A stretch of DNA of 64,000 nt from Mesorhabditis belari (taxonomy: Eukaryota > Nematoda > Chromadorea > Rhabditida > Rhabditidae), in NCBI GenBank assembly GCA_958450365.1, contig CAUEEP010000888.1, forward strand, positions 719,191 to 783,190. Direction: 5' to 3'. A model generated the notes under the pieces. The model did not search any database, was not told the origin of the DNA, and worked only from the letters and a program-made list of their open reading frames with translations. A program made the position numbers and the translations under genes. Positions 51,201 to 62,251 of this stretch are shown here, piece after piece (positions within the stretch are counted from its first letter, which is position 1; each line of letters starts with the position of its first letter).

Positions 51201-53098
51201 TTCCAATATATTGAAACCATATTGGAACCGTATTGGTATTTTGGGGGCAATTTTTTTCCACCTTTAGCTCATCCGTTTTGACTGAGTCGACATTTGCGGC
51301 AATAATTGTTGACCTAAAGCTTAGCTGAACGTGAAGAGCTCCTTTTTTCTTTTGTAACAAACTTTGATGTGCCAGGTGGATGGTGTTTCTCTTGATCAAT
51401 TCTCTTCGGACTTCTTCTTTCTTCTCTAAATCTTTCAATTTCAAATTTCTCAAATTCAACTTTTCAACAAACTTTTCAGTCTCGAGTCTATTCGTTTTTT
51501 CCGGTTCCTTTGCTGAATGTGATTTGCTGAAAAATAAGCTTTAAATCTCTCTTCCGAAATCAAAAACTTACGAGATAGGGGGTTGATTTTCGAGATTTTC
51601 GAGATTTTCGAGATTTTCGAGCTCTTTTTCCACCTCAGCAATCTCTTTTCGGAGTTTTTCGAGTTTTGAGTGCTAAACTTGGCAAAATGCAATGGCAATA
51701 GACCGGCAATAGACCATTTTACGCAGAATTTTTCGCTGATTTTGATGCTGCTATTCATTCTTACCAAAATGATTCGAAAATGCGAGAAATCTGGCAAAAG
51801 TTTGAGGCCAAATTAGAAATCAAAATCAGTTTTTATATGAGCCATAAAGGCTTTTTTCACCGTCCCCACGCGTGAGCTTGTGGTGTAGTGGATAGGAGTC
51901 TTGTTTCTCCGACAAGCGCTGGCTCTTTTCCTCGGGTTCCATCCCTTCCTTTTCTTTTCGTTTTATTTTGTTGTTCAACCGCTCGAATCTTGGAACTTTA
52001 CGTCTATTTTAGCTCTATTTTAACTTTACAATAAGTATTCAAACATCTTTTAATTGATAACAAAAAGGTTAGAGGTTAAATGATCGATTTAAACCTGTGA
52101 ATCCTTTCGCTTCTTCAAATTGTCGATCTCTTTCGTCGATTCGAGAGAGTTTCGACGGTAACGAGACGGCGCTAAAAGTCAGTAAATAATGGATTAGTTT
52201 TAATTCAAATTTCACTCAAAATCTGGCATTTCTCATTTGCATTTGACCCACTTTGACTCTCGAAATCTTTTCGCATTTCAGCCACTTTTGCTTGAGCTGC
52301 TTCTAGACGAAAGCGGGCTTCATGCTCTGGAAAAATGGGAAAAATGAAGCCAATTTTACTGTTTATATCCTTTTTTAAGTATATCTGGCTTTTTTTGGTG
52401 TTTTGACTCTCAAAAACCTAATAGAAATGGAGAGAAATGGAGAAAGCCAACGGCCAGAAGATCTTGGCCAGCCAACCTCCAGAAGATCTTCTTAACCTTT
52501 AGCTTACTCTAGACGAGTTAAAAAGGCTCAAAACTTGAATAAAACTTTAACAAACAAACTCTTCTCCTCTAAATCGACGCCTTTTTGGCGATGCTCGTGC
52601 AATTTTGTCGTCAAAATCGTCCTCTCATCATGCGCTTTTTGCACTTCGGATTTGAATTTTTCCTGATTTTCGCCACTAATTCTCACATCAAATTCAAGCT
52701 TTTTAATCTAAAAATTAGGGTTTTAAAAGCCTTTAGAAGACAAATTTATGGAAAAGAAGATAATCCATAAATCGCAACCTCTTTTTTCAACGTTTCCCTC
52801 TTTTTCGTGCCGCTTTTGATCGCCGTTTTGTTCTGCCTCAGGATTCGACGCTGAAACCAGTGTTTCAGTGTTTTTTTTTTTATTTTAAATTCTCATAGCT
52901 TTAGCTGGCTGATTAATTTGATTAATTTTCGTGGGAAATTGAGCAGTTTAACTTTTTTTTGGAGAAAAATTGCTGTTTTAAACTTTTTTTGTCCGCGAAT
53001 TTCCCTCCACTCACCAAATCAGCGATTTCTTCATCCAATTGCATATTCAATCGATCCAAATGTTCTCCCATTTTATTCTGATATTCACTTAAACGTGT
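48298..53098 (-). CDS. Long coiled-coil protein, family not recognised
   Basis: Seventeen phase-consistent exons (coordinates high to low): 53098-53015, 52850-52779, 52707-52560, 52326-52252, 52171-52095, 51672-51572, 51526-51262, 51125-50997, 50957-50883, 50631-50558, 50108-50039, 49995-49896, 49841-49688, 49645-49558, 48717-48638, 48507-48426, 48360-48298 (TAG). They give 578 residues, almost all heptad-patterned and charged (VTYLEELNASLAESRDRLRQ; RLQEIEDLRQSIVEKEKEIA). A Leu/Glu/Asn repeat (ENLENLENLEN) sits near residue 170-180. There is no signal peptide, transmembrane segment or catalytic motif. It could be a cytoskeletal, centrosomal or kinetochore-type rod; I cannot assign it. Translation may begin at Met10 of the first listed exon or in an upstream exon near 54119-54169. 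Introns contain MITEs, a tRNA-like sequence and a CaMKII fragment. Confidence 0.8.
48875..49315 (+). pseudogene. Duplicated CaMKII intron plus partial association-domain exon
   Basis: About 440 bp match 44000-44445 in the same orientation. The match includes the intron 3' end ('aactaattgaacttttag') and the first about 35 bp of the CaMKII exon at 44408. The copy reads KLCDPGLPCFE where the gene has [11 protein letters not shown], and then diverges. It lies inside an intron of the antisense coiled-coil gene (between 48717 and 49558). No donor or remaining exon follows, so it is a non-functional fragment. Confidence 0.85.
50158..50545. mobile_element. Palindromic MITE in intron of the coiled-coil gene
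   Basis: Arms of about 130 bp: ttttggtgaaaatctgaatc at the left, its complement gattcagattttaattttcacc at the right, and inner match ttcgaaataatcgcgaactc. The central loop has a short ccactctctgcagt duplication. It is confined to the intron between exons 50631-50558 and 50108-50039. Confidence 0.85.
51140..51235. repeat. GGTTCCAATA repeat block with inverted half
   Basis: Several ggttccaatacggttccaat units, followed by inverted units (ggaaccatattgg-type). Same family as 16915-17346 and 59805-59965. In an intron of the coiled-coil gene. Confidence 0.8.
51880..51946 (+). ncRNA. tRNA-like sequence
   Basis: A-box tggtgtagtgg (51881-51891) and degenerate B-box gggttccatcc (51934-51944) at tRNA spacing. 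In an intron of the coiled-coil gene, antisense to it. Probably tRNA-derived. Confidence 0.4.
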
Positions 53099-53432
53099 CT
53101 AAATCAAAAAACGATAAAAAGAATTGCTTTAAAGTTTCTTTTTACACACAAATTGCGACTTTTTTCTGTTATCGGGACTTTAAAAGTCAAAAATTTGTCA
53201 AGAAATCGAGATTTTTCTTTAATTTTAACTTTTAAAGACTTTTAAAGTGAAAAAGCTTTGAAATTCTTGTTTAAATTTAAAAATAAAGCTTGATTTGAGC
53301 AAAGAAATGTTAAAGAAATTCAAGAAAAAGGAAAATTTAAGGCAAATTTAAGGCAATTTCTCTTATAAATTGATTTTCGTTTTATTTATTGTATCAATGT
53401 CTTTTAAAGAGTTATAGAAAAGACAAAAATAC

Positions 53433-54045
53433 CGTATTTTCTCTAATAGGTAAACTAATTATAAACAACGTTCATTTAGGGTAAACGGAATGGACAATGC
53501 TGTGTATTTTATTTTCCCTAATAGTCTATTGTAAAGAAAAGCTACCATTTTGCGATATTCATTCGTTTACTGCCAAATACAGCACTCAGAAATCTGGCCC
53601 AAATCACACTATTCTTAACGGGCACTAAATAAAATTCGCCAAAACCGTAGCACAATTCCTGTATTCTTGCTAGTGCACCCTAAGCTTCGCCTAAATTCCT
53701 CGAAATCTTAAACACCGCTTATCAGAACCTATCGATGTGGAGTCGGAAAATGTAGCTGAGGATGAGATCTTGCGGGTGGGTGGGGGAGGGGGGAGGTGTG
53801 AGTTCCGAGTTCCAAGTAATAGTCACCAACTCAGCTTGGCTGGGGGCAATACTATTAAGGAGAATACGGTAACCTTGGTCTATTGTACTGACTACAGGGT
53901 GCACCATAATTGTCGCAACAAGGCATCACGCAATCTTGTGGGGGATTTGAGTGTTGAGCTTGTGCAAAAGCTTGGAAATCGTAAAATAGTCGCCAAACTC
54001 GGCTCGCTGCGGTGTACTACTATTAGAGAAAATACGGTAATAGTT
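53433..54045. mobile_element. Non-autonomous DNA transposon (ACCGTATTTTCTCTAATAG ends)
   Basis: Left end accgtattttctctaatag (53433-53451) and right end tattagagaaaatacggt (complement). Internal near-repeats (ggagaatacggtaac, gggtgcaccataattgtcgc) recall the ends. About 610 bp. The open frame across it (plus strand, from 53737) has no known motif and is not called. Confidence 0.75.
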
Positions 54046-54118
54046 TTCTTGATAAAGCTATCGGCTTTCTTAAAGCATTCATTCAAAATCCCAGCGAAAA
54101 GCGCGAAATTTCGCTCAC

Positions 54119-54169
54119 ATGTGTTGGTCGAATGGCGGAAATGTCAAAGCTGCTTCTTTCTAAAATCAT
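54119..54169 (-). CDS. Possible first exon of the coiled-coil gene
   Basis: ATG at 54169, 17 codons (MILERSSFDISAIRPTH) and donor cat|gtgagc in phase 0. This fits the phase-0 acceptor at 53098. The 1-kb intron would contain the transposon at 53433-54045. A TTTTAG six codons in could alternatively be an acceptor, making this an internal exon. Confidence 0.35.
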
Positions 54170-54903
54170 ATCCAAACAAATATCCAACAATTTGCAAACC
54201 TTTATTACTATTTGCCATAAAAAGTACTTTGAAAAGAGAATTGCGAATCCGCTAGTTGCCGTTCGTTAAACCATTTCCCCCTTTTTCCCCGATCATTTCC
54301 AATTCCATCACCTTGGTGACATTTCTTCTCCAAAACGTGGAACTACGCTCTAAAATCTCCAAAACGCTAAAAACATTCATCTTCTTTCAATCAAATTCAA
54401 CCCAATTAGGTTCCAGGAAGAAGATTGACGCAATAGAAATTCCGAAAAAGTGACACTGATCTGAATTTAGCTAGCGGAAGAATTGCGTGATCAAACTCTT
54501 TCATAAAAAAGAGTTAGAGCAAAAATTTTCGCCGATTTCCCCAAGCTGGATATCAGTTTGAATAATGAAAAGGAAAAAAAATGAGGAAAAGGGAGAAATG
54601 AAGAAATGGCGGGTGAGGCCCATAAAGTGAACGCGAGGTTTCCTGTGGGTGAGCTGAAATGGGGGATTGGGGGCTGGGGAGGCTAGAGGATGGCCCTCAT
54701 TCATTCGGGATCTCATCTCGTTCTTGAAATCTTAAGAACTTTGAGTTATCTTGGCAAATTGCTGGTTACAATCGTCGTAAGATTTAAAACTGATCCAGTT
54801 TCTTCTTCTTGAATCACTTTATCATTGATTTCTCTTATAAATCTCAAATCGAATCCGAGCTTTTCAGAAGATCAACTTCTTGGGCCACTTTTCCCCTCAC
54901 AAA

Positions 54904-56197
54904 ATGCATCCAGTCAGCCTCGTTGTCGTCATTTTGAGCTGTCTTCTCTCGATTGAGGCTTTCGCTTTCAATGAGGATCGACCACAAGGTGAATCTTTGA
55001 TACTCAATTTTGAGTCTATTTTTTTCAAATTTATTTAGCTTGGTATTGAATAAGATCTTAAACGTTCAAATACATAAAATTTCCGTTTTTGGGGCATTTA
55101 ATACGCGTCATTCTCCGCTTCTTCCTTGCCCTTGGCAATCCAGCTTTGAGCTCAAATTTCTTGGTGTTGTGCTAACCAATTTCAATATTTTTGGAATGAT
55201 TGGATGCGCTAAATCTTTATCTATCGATTGGTATAAAAACTATTTAAATTGGACAGCCCAACACCGAGATATTTGAGCTCAAAGTTAGATTGCCAATGGG
55301 AAAAGGGGCGGGGCGTGTATAAAAGGTCTCACAATCTTTCCGGGAAACGGTAGCTCGCATAATTGGCTAAAAGTGTGTGCCAGAATGTGTGCGTTTGTGG
55401 CAACAGAAAGCACTGGACCATTTTCGGAAGGCAAACTAACTTTGAGCTCAAATTTCTTGATATTGGGCTGTTCAATTTAGTCAGTTTTTGTACCAATCAA
55501 CAGAGAACCATTTGTATCAATCAACAGAGAACTTCAATATTCTTAATATCATTAGCGCATCTAATGATATTAAGAATATTGAAATTGGGTAGCACAACAT
55601 CAAGATATTTGAGTTCAAAGTTGGATTGCTAATGAGAAAAGAGGCGCGGATCAAATGTCTGATAACCAAAATTTTCCAGCTTTTGCCTTCAATGGTGCCC
55701 GAGGATCGGATGTGGCTGGGAGAATGTTCGCCTTTGCCGACTCAAAAAGCAAGAGAGCTGATCCACGTAAGGGAATTCGATAGATTTCGGGAATTTGAAA
55801 GACTTTCCATCCAAAGCACTTCAATCTCGAGTCCTTTCCAGAACGATTCGCTTTTGCCAATGGAGAGCCAATGAATGAGGCGGCTAAATTCGCGTTTGCC
55901 TTCGCCAAGAGAGGTGGGTTGCTTTTGAAATTTATTCCCACAAAACTCCATGCAACTTTCTCAAGATCTAGAAGATTTGCATAAGAAAATGCTCGGATTT
56001 ATATTCTCTTAGTCACATCGTATGCTTTAAAAACTCTCTTTAGCAGGAGTTATTTTAAATTTCTGGTATTTCTTAGTTTAAGCAAAGCTATTTTAAGCTT
56101 ATAATTTTCAGATCCCAACTCAGAGAGTCTTCAGCGATTTGCGCGTGCTCAGAAATTCGCATTCGAGGGAAATGAGGGAAAACAACGATTTGCTTGA
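54904..56197 (+). CDS. FAFA-type neuropeptide-like protein precursor (nlp-20/nlp-18-like)
   Basis: Secreted precursor of 109 residues cut by proprotein convertases into small neuropeptides. Exons 54904-54988, 55680-55766, 55842-55913, 56112-56197 (TGA), all phase 1. Signal peptide residues 1-19 (MHPVSLVVVILSCLLSIEA). The mature part repeats the FAFA theme: AFAFNEDRPQ, AFAFNGAR, MFAFADSKSKR, RFAFANG, KFAFAFAKR, RFARAQKFAF, C-terminal QRFA. Dibasic sites are at 53-54 and 80-81. FAFAFA directly before KR matches the type of peptide encoded by C. elegans nlp-20. There is no Gly before KR, so the peptides are not amidated. AATAAA at 56219-56224. Intron 1 holds a family C MITE. Convergent with the receptor gene ending at 56304. 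Confidence 0.88.
55096..55430. repeat. Family C MITE plus an 82-bp shared flank
   Basis: The MITE (55096-55332) is followed by cggtagctcgcataattggctaaaag... (about 55347-55430). The same MITE-plus-flank combination recurs at 61385-61682. A second partial, diverged copy of the MITE arms follows to about 55650. All lie within neuropeptide intron 1. Confidence 0.8.
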
Positions 56198-56303
56198 AAA
56201 AAAGAATAGAAAAAGTTCAATAAATGTTTACAGAAAAGTTGAAAATAGCACAGATAAGAGAAAAGCTTTAGTTTTATAAGTTTATAGATCGAAAATCGGA
56301 CAA

Positions 56304-58441
56304 TCAATGATCGATGTGAGAGTGGCTGATCTGAAACTTTTGAAAAGTTTCGATTTAGCCATGATTCTACGGGATTTAAAGCCAAATTTAGGCTTGATTT
56401 TGAAATTTCAGCCTGCCTAGCTGAATGGCTTAAAGAAGCTTTTCAAACTCACATTTGACTCGTCTTTTTTCGAGCACGATGTGTCGTATCGACCGGCCGT
56501 CACTTTACTGATCGTGGATTTCATTTGACGACGAACCTGAGACAAATTCAATCCGAATGATTCAAAAAATCATTCGAATCTTCTTGCTAGCTCTAATTTG
56601 CTGGCTCACCTCTTCGTTATTGATAATCAACACAATTGAATTGATTCCACAATCGATATTGTAAACAATCGTTGTGAAAGCAAAGGGTTCAAGAGTGGTG
56701 AAGCCAAGTCTAGGCATAATATGGAAAGAAGCCCATGTGAAGGAATAAAAGGAGAAAACGAGGCAACATTGGATACAGCACCTGAAAGGACAACATTCGG
56801 ATGGATTAAAGGTTAGCAAAACTTTGATACACGCCCCGTCCCTTTTCCCATTAGTAATCCAACTTTGAGCTCAAATTTCTTGGTGTTGGGCTAAGCAATT
56901 TCAATATTATTGGTATCATTAGATGCGCTAAATCTTTATCTATCGATTGGTATAAAAACTATTTAAATTGGACAGCCCAACCCCGAGATATTTGAGCTCA
57001 AAGTTGGATTGCCAATGGCAAAGGGGCGGGGCGTGTTTCAAATGTCCCACAATGCAATCAACTAGATTAGGCTGTTTCCCGGGTATTGAAAGTCGAGATC
57101 ATCCTTCCGGAAGGTTATCGGACCGCTTCATCCCTTTTCCCCGTTAGCAATCTAATTTTGAGCTCAAATTGCTTGGTGTTGGGCTAACCAATTTCAATAC
57201 TTTTGAAATCATTGGATGCGCCAAGTCTTTCTCTATCGATTGATACAAAAACTGTCTAAATTGAAGAGTCCAACACCAAGAAATTTGAGTTCAAAGTTGG
57301 ATTCCTAGTGGGAAAAGGGGCGGGGCTTTGGGACCTTTTATACGCGCTGATAACAAGGCTAAAGAGCTGAGTTCAGTTGATTTTTAGAAAATAGTTTCTC
57401 TAAACTTACATAATCTCTCTGCGATGACTTCGATCTTTTAGCTCGGCTTTTTGCTTCATTCGATAGATGTAGAGGAAAACCTGAAACTTATAGAAATTTG
57501 GATAGTTAGACAGAAAGTTAGGTTCAGAAATTTTAAGAAAAAGAAGATAAAACGAAGATTTTTGTAGCCAACGCTAGATTCAATTCATTCGCTCTTTGAG
57601 GGTACTTTAAGTGCGCCAACAAGCGCCAACAAGCGCCAACAGTTCAAAGGCTCAAAGTCTACAAATCGTCTTGTTTCTTTGAATCGAACTCACCCAAATA
57701 TATGATGAAATGCAAATGATGGAAACGGCAAATTCCATTGGCAAATCGATGATCAATTGCGAGAAATTGTAGGAGAGATTTTTTCCATGATTCGGCATAT
57801 ACATATAGCCATAAGTGATTGGTTCAAAGTAGATTCTGAACGGGAAAACAAAATTGCCATTTAGAAAACCCCCAAACCGACAACAAGGTGAATAGTGCTG
57901 AGTGTACAAAGATGTTCCAACTCCAAGACAAGTGATTGTTATCAGCATTAGAAAGATGTTTTTCAATGTGAAATAGGCATTAATCTCTTTCCAACAAATA
58001 GCGGAAACTCTAAAACGATTATTTAATCATTTAATCATTTAGATTCTTTCATTCAATTCTTATCGCTTTCCCTACCTGTTTACCGCCATAATAATATGTA
58101 CAAATGTTGCATTGTACCACAAATGAAGAAACCAAACCGCCAAAAAGGCCATTGTTGTGGAGTCTTTTGGAATGATTGGCTTCTAGAGATGAGTAGCGAA
58201 ATTTCTACCATTAAAATACCTGTAAAATGACAAGTGGAAGCACGAAAAAGATATGCGTGAGATTCTGAGCGGTTCCACAGCAAATGTTGTACATTAAAAT
58301 GGCGTAAAGTGGATTCTTTGTGGATTTGTATAATCTCCCTCTAACGAAGAAATAGATGACGGTGATGTTGATGGAAAGCATTGAGAAAATCACAAAAGAG
58401 ATTAACGCTGAGAGGCCGTAATGCAAGACACCAGTGGCCAT
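56304..58441 (-). CDS. Seven-transmembrane serpentine receptor, srx-like
   Basis: Nematode rhodopsin-like chemoreceptor, expected in sensory neuron membranes. Exons high to low: 58441-58220, 58182-58076, 58009-57694, 57480-57410, 56781-56610, 56536-56453, 56330-56304 (TGA), giving 332 residues with all phases consistent. TM1 LSALISFVIFSMLSINITVI; TM2 after NPLYAILMYNICCG; TM3 FVHIIMAVNR, the expected DRY-equivalent; TM4 FLMLITITCLGVG; TM5 MEFAVSIICISSYIWVFLYIY; TM6 CLVFSFYSFTWASFH; TM7 FTTIVYNIDCGINSIVLIIN, with a basic tail VRRQMKS. Paired cysteines (SPCCRF) in extracellular loop 2. Srx is my best guess from the NPLY and VYNIDCGINS contexts; other classes are possible. An acceptor (gttttag) lies about 22 bp before the ATG, so an upstream exon or trans-splicing is possible. 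Confidence 0.8.
56822..57350. repeat. Two family C MITEs in the receptor intron
   Basis: Copies at 56822-57055 and 57125-57350, separated by gattaggctgtttcccgggt... which also occurs at 61113-61190. They fill the intron between exons 57480-57410 and 56781-56610. Confidence 0.85.
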
Positions 58442-58927
58442 TGTTTTGACAATGTTTTTGACTCTAAAACGAGCAAATGAGATTTTAAGAAATTGTGCAA
58501 AGAATTGCGGTAAAGTGGGTTAAAAATAGGATGTTCACTGATTTCCGAAAAGGCTTTTGGAGCGTCACACGTCAATTTAAAACGTTCAAAAATCTAATAA
58601 ACGTTGAGATTTTCTAAACAAAGACAAATTTAAAGGATGCGGATTGTTTTTGAGATCTTAGATTACGAGATTCAATTCGGAAATGATTCAGTTTCGAAAG
58701 TTTTCATTGAAAAAAATCTAAACTCAATTTTCTGTTGGCTTTTTGGTGAATTGAAAATTGATGAATTCACTGAATTTTTCTCTTTCATTCAAAAAAGATT
58801 ATAAAATTATAATAAAGTATAATATAAATATCCTAGTTTTAATGAGAAATAATAAATAATAAATAAATAATAACAATAAAATGGAACTACAAAGTGACCC
58901 ACAACTATAGCGCCGAACTAGATTGGT

Positions 58928-59412
58928 CTAGAGGGCCTAGATTGGCCAAAATTAGGTCAAACGTTCTGTTTTTTCTGGAAGTAAATCTTAAGTATGTCTC
59001 CTAAAGCTTTGCCCATTATCTAAGCGATTCGAGCTTTCAACGTTTTTATTTGAGCTATCAAAGTTGAGAGCTGATAGTCGCCTGACATGCTACTCATTTA
59101 CGGGATTTTTGAGAGTGATCTTGTCAAAAGCTCTTTGAGATTGAATTTATTTATGTTAAGGAGCAAAATCTCATGCTCTACGCAGTTTGTGGAAAAAATT
59201 CTTTCAGAAATGTCACCAAAACTCACTTAATGTGATCTATTTTCGCTAGCGTGTCGGGCGACTATCAGCTCTCAACTTTGATAGCTCAAATAAAAAAGTT
59301 GAAGGCTCGAATCGATTAGATAATGGGCAAAGCTTTAGGAGACATACTTAAGATTTACCTCTAGAAAAAGCAGAACGATTGACCTAATTTTGGCTAATCT
59401 AGACCCTCTGAA
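58928..59412. repeat. Long inverted repeat between genes
   Basis: Arms of about 150-170 bp (left: agtatgtctcctaaagcttt; right: its complement) flank a unique core of about 130 bp (59090-59240). The right half includes gggcgactatcagctctcaa, matching the complement of the left half. No terminal target duplication could be confirmed. Confidence 0.85.
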
Positions 59413-59804
59413 GTGCGACGCAATAATTGTAGTGCACAAGTGCACAAAAAGAGCTCAAAGTTGACAATCTCTTTAACTAAAAACTTAAAAGAGTCAACTT
59501 TTTATAGGTTTTATATTTTTCAAGGTTTTACAACTCTTAAATAGGCGAAAAAGGGGCTAATCGCTTAATTAGATTGCTAGGTAGGATTGTTGTAACTCGA
59601 TTGTTTTAACTTTTTTTCTTTTCATCCCTTCCTTTTATTGTTTTACCATTGAATGATCTTCTCAAAATCCTCGAGAAAAAGTAATTACTGGGATAATCTT
59701 TTGTTTTCTTCAAATTTCCTTGTCCAATGTTGAAAATGGAATTTTATGTCTGGTATAGACTATAAATCTACATGATTTTTGAAAGAAATTTCTCAAAAGT
59801 AATA

Positions 59805-59965
59805 GGAACCGTAATAGGAAGCGTATTGGAACCGTATGGGATTATAATAGGAACCCTATTGTATCAAAATAGGGACCGTATCGTATCAAAGTAGGAACCG
59901 TATTGGAACCGTATTGGAACCGTATTGGATCATAATAGGAACCGTATTGGAACCGTATTGGACCG
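59805..59965. repeat. Inverted GGTTCCAATACG repeat block
   Basis: About ten units of ggaaccgtattgga or variants, the complement of the 16915-17346 minisatellite. Intergenic. Confidence 0.88.
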
Positions 59966-60225
59966 ATTGAGTTCGTAGAAAACGTAGAATGAGTTTCTTT
60001 TGATTTGCAAAGCGAGAAAATTGAAAATATTTCTTCAATCCTTTTGCTAAATCGATAAATCAAAAAACGAGGGAATAGTTCGAAATTTTCGACTAAAAAG
60101 TGCTGCTCAGTTCCTTGATTTGATCGATTTAGAAGTGATGAACTAAACTTTAATCCCTTTCCCGCAACAATTTTTCATTCAGCTCATCCATCTTTATTTA
60201 CAACAATGAGTAAACCAAATGATTT

Positions 60226-62251
60226 CTATTCATGAATAGCTTTTTCAGCCATAAGATCAGCTGTGTCTTCAGCTTTCCAATAGTCGACAATGTGTTGCAT
60301 TGTTTGATTAAAGATAAAGATCTCTGTCTCGGTTGCAGTCGGGGGAAAAGTTGCTGAAAAGTTTATTGCATTGTTTATAGCACTTGAGTGTACTATTGGC
60401 TTTGAATTATCGTTTTTAAAACATGTCAAAGCCTTTAACAAACTACTGTCCTCTTTTGTCCAATCTCAAGCTCAAACTGGCTTAGGAAGATGTCAAAATA
60501 TCAAGATTTTAATCAAATAAAAGCCAAGATTACGTTAGCTTTTAGAAAAAGATCAATAAATTAAAGAAATTACCATATAATCTTTGCCATGTCAATATCC
60601 GATAAGCTCTCAACAAATCCGTTTCAGCGAGGGAGTTCGGCGAGAATTGCTGTCGCACTAACTAAACTGAATTGTTTAGATATAAGAAAAGTTCTTTGAT
60701 TTACCGTTAACGCTTTGTTCGTTTGTGTGAGCGCGTCTTCTGTATAGTTTAGCTAAAATTGATCAATTGATCAAACAATTCTCTCCAAACCAAATCAACT
60801 TTACCAATCTCATATAATCAATCATGAACCACGTGAAAGCGTACATTGCATCGCTGCCGTGTTTCTTCGCATAGTCTCGAGTGTAGTTGGCTTGGAGCTA
60901 AAGAAACTAATCGATTACTAAGGGGCTGTTTTTATAAAACAAGTCAAGTAGTCCGTTAAATCATTTGAACTGACAACACTGGTCCGACAGTCAGAAATAG
61001 ATCCAAAAAACCATTTCTGACTCCTTTGTATCACTTTGTACCGATTCCAGACTATTTTCTAAAAATTGCTCTTCAGAAAAGACTACCGTAACCTCTTTTC
61101 AGTGCAAGCAACTGGATTAGGCTGTTTCCCGGGTATTTAAACCGCTGAAAGTCGAGATCATTCTTCCGGAAGGTTATCGGACCGCTCCACCCGTTTCCCA
61201 TTGGCAATCTAACTTTGAACTCAAATTTCTCGGTATTGGGCTGTTCAATTTAGACAGTTTTTGTATCAATCGATAGAGAAAGACTTGGCGCATCCAATGA
61301 TTTCAAAAAGATATTGAAATTGGACAGCTCAACACCGAGATATTTGAGCTCAAAATTAAATTGCTAATGGCAAAGGGGCGGGGTTTGTAACCTAACTTTC
61401 AGCTCAAATATATTGGTGCTGGGCTGTCCAATTTACATAATCTTGATATTATTAGATGCGCCAAGTCTTTATCTATCGATTGGTATAAAAACTATTTAAA
61501 TTGAACAGACCAACATCAAGATATTTAAGCTAAAATTTAGATTGCTATGGGAAAAGGGGCGGGCGCGTATAAAAGGCCCCACAATCCTTCCGGGATACGG
61601 TAGCTCGCATAATTGGCTAAAAGTGTGTGCCAGAATGTGTGCGTTTGTGGCAACAGAAAGCACTGGACCATTTTCGGAACACATATTAGGATTAGGTCCA
61701 ACAAAAAGCTATTCAATGAATGAAAAGCCAACTCACCTCCTCCAACACCTCGACATCGAGTGGTCCATTGTCTCTCAACGCCGGATAAACGTGTCCCATT
61801 GTGTACTCATTCGCGATGCACATCGCTTCCACATAAATCACTGCATCGTAAGTTTCATCGGATAGAAATCCCTGAAAATCTCGATTTCAAAAGAAATTCC
61901 TCTATTTCGACCTCTTCAGACGAGCTGGCGAGTTTCCGTTGCCCTTTTGCCCACCTCTTCGCGAATCGGATCTTATTCGTGCAATAGTGAAATTTGTTTA
62001 CACTGCTGACAAGCTAAAGCCAGAGTTTTATATTTAAGAAATTCTTGCAGCTCTTTCAAACAAAATCTTTCTGAATTTACTGGTTTCCTCACGATCCTCA
62101 CCGATTCAATATCCAATTTAGACTCTCCATAATGTGCAAATAATTCGACCATTCTTTTCAGATTCAATTTCGGATGTAAAGAACTCGTGAATATTAGCTG
62201 ATTCGTTAAAATGAGAAAAGTCAACGAAATTCTAAAACCCTTTCCGGGCAT
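60226..62251 (-). CDS. Predicted secreted protein of unknown family
   Basis: N-terminal signal peptide from ATG 62251 (MPGKGFRISLTFLILTNQLI), then a basic region and LKELQEFLKYKTLALACQQ. Downstream exons, phase-consistent, high to low: 61871-61737 (ETYDAVIYVEAMCIANEYTM), 60897-60805 (HGSDAMYAFTWFMIDYMRL), 60752-60705 (LNYTEDALTQTNKALT), 60649-60574 (QFSPNSLAETDLLRAYRILT), 60464-60226 (ends TADLMAEKAIHE, TAG). N-glycosylation sequons (NYT) and alternating helices suggest an extracellular helical protein. The junction near 61985 is unsettled. DPIREEVGKRATETRQL (to 61922) is in the same frame as the first exon but separated by TAA. Only a 30-nt intron would remove the stop, which is very short. 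I do not recognise the family. Confidence 0.6.
61105..61682. repeat. Family C MITEs with shared flanking blocks
   Basis: Copies at about 61185-61395 and 61385-61590. They are flanked on the left by ggctgtttcccgggtattta (also near 57068) and on the right by an 82-bp block identical or nearly so to 55347-55430. Intronic in the secreted-protein gene. Confidence 0.82.

Noticed and set aside
53737..54255. 172-codon plus-strand frame
   Set aside because: Mostly inside the 53433-54045 transposon. The peptide matches no transposase motif, and the frame crosses the element's end.
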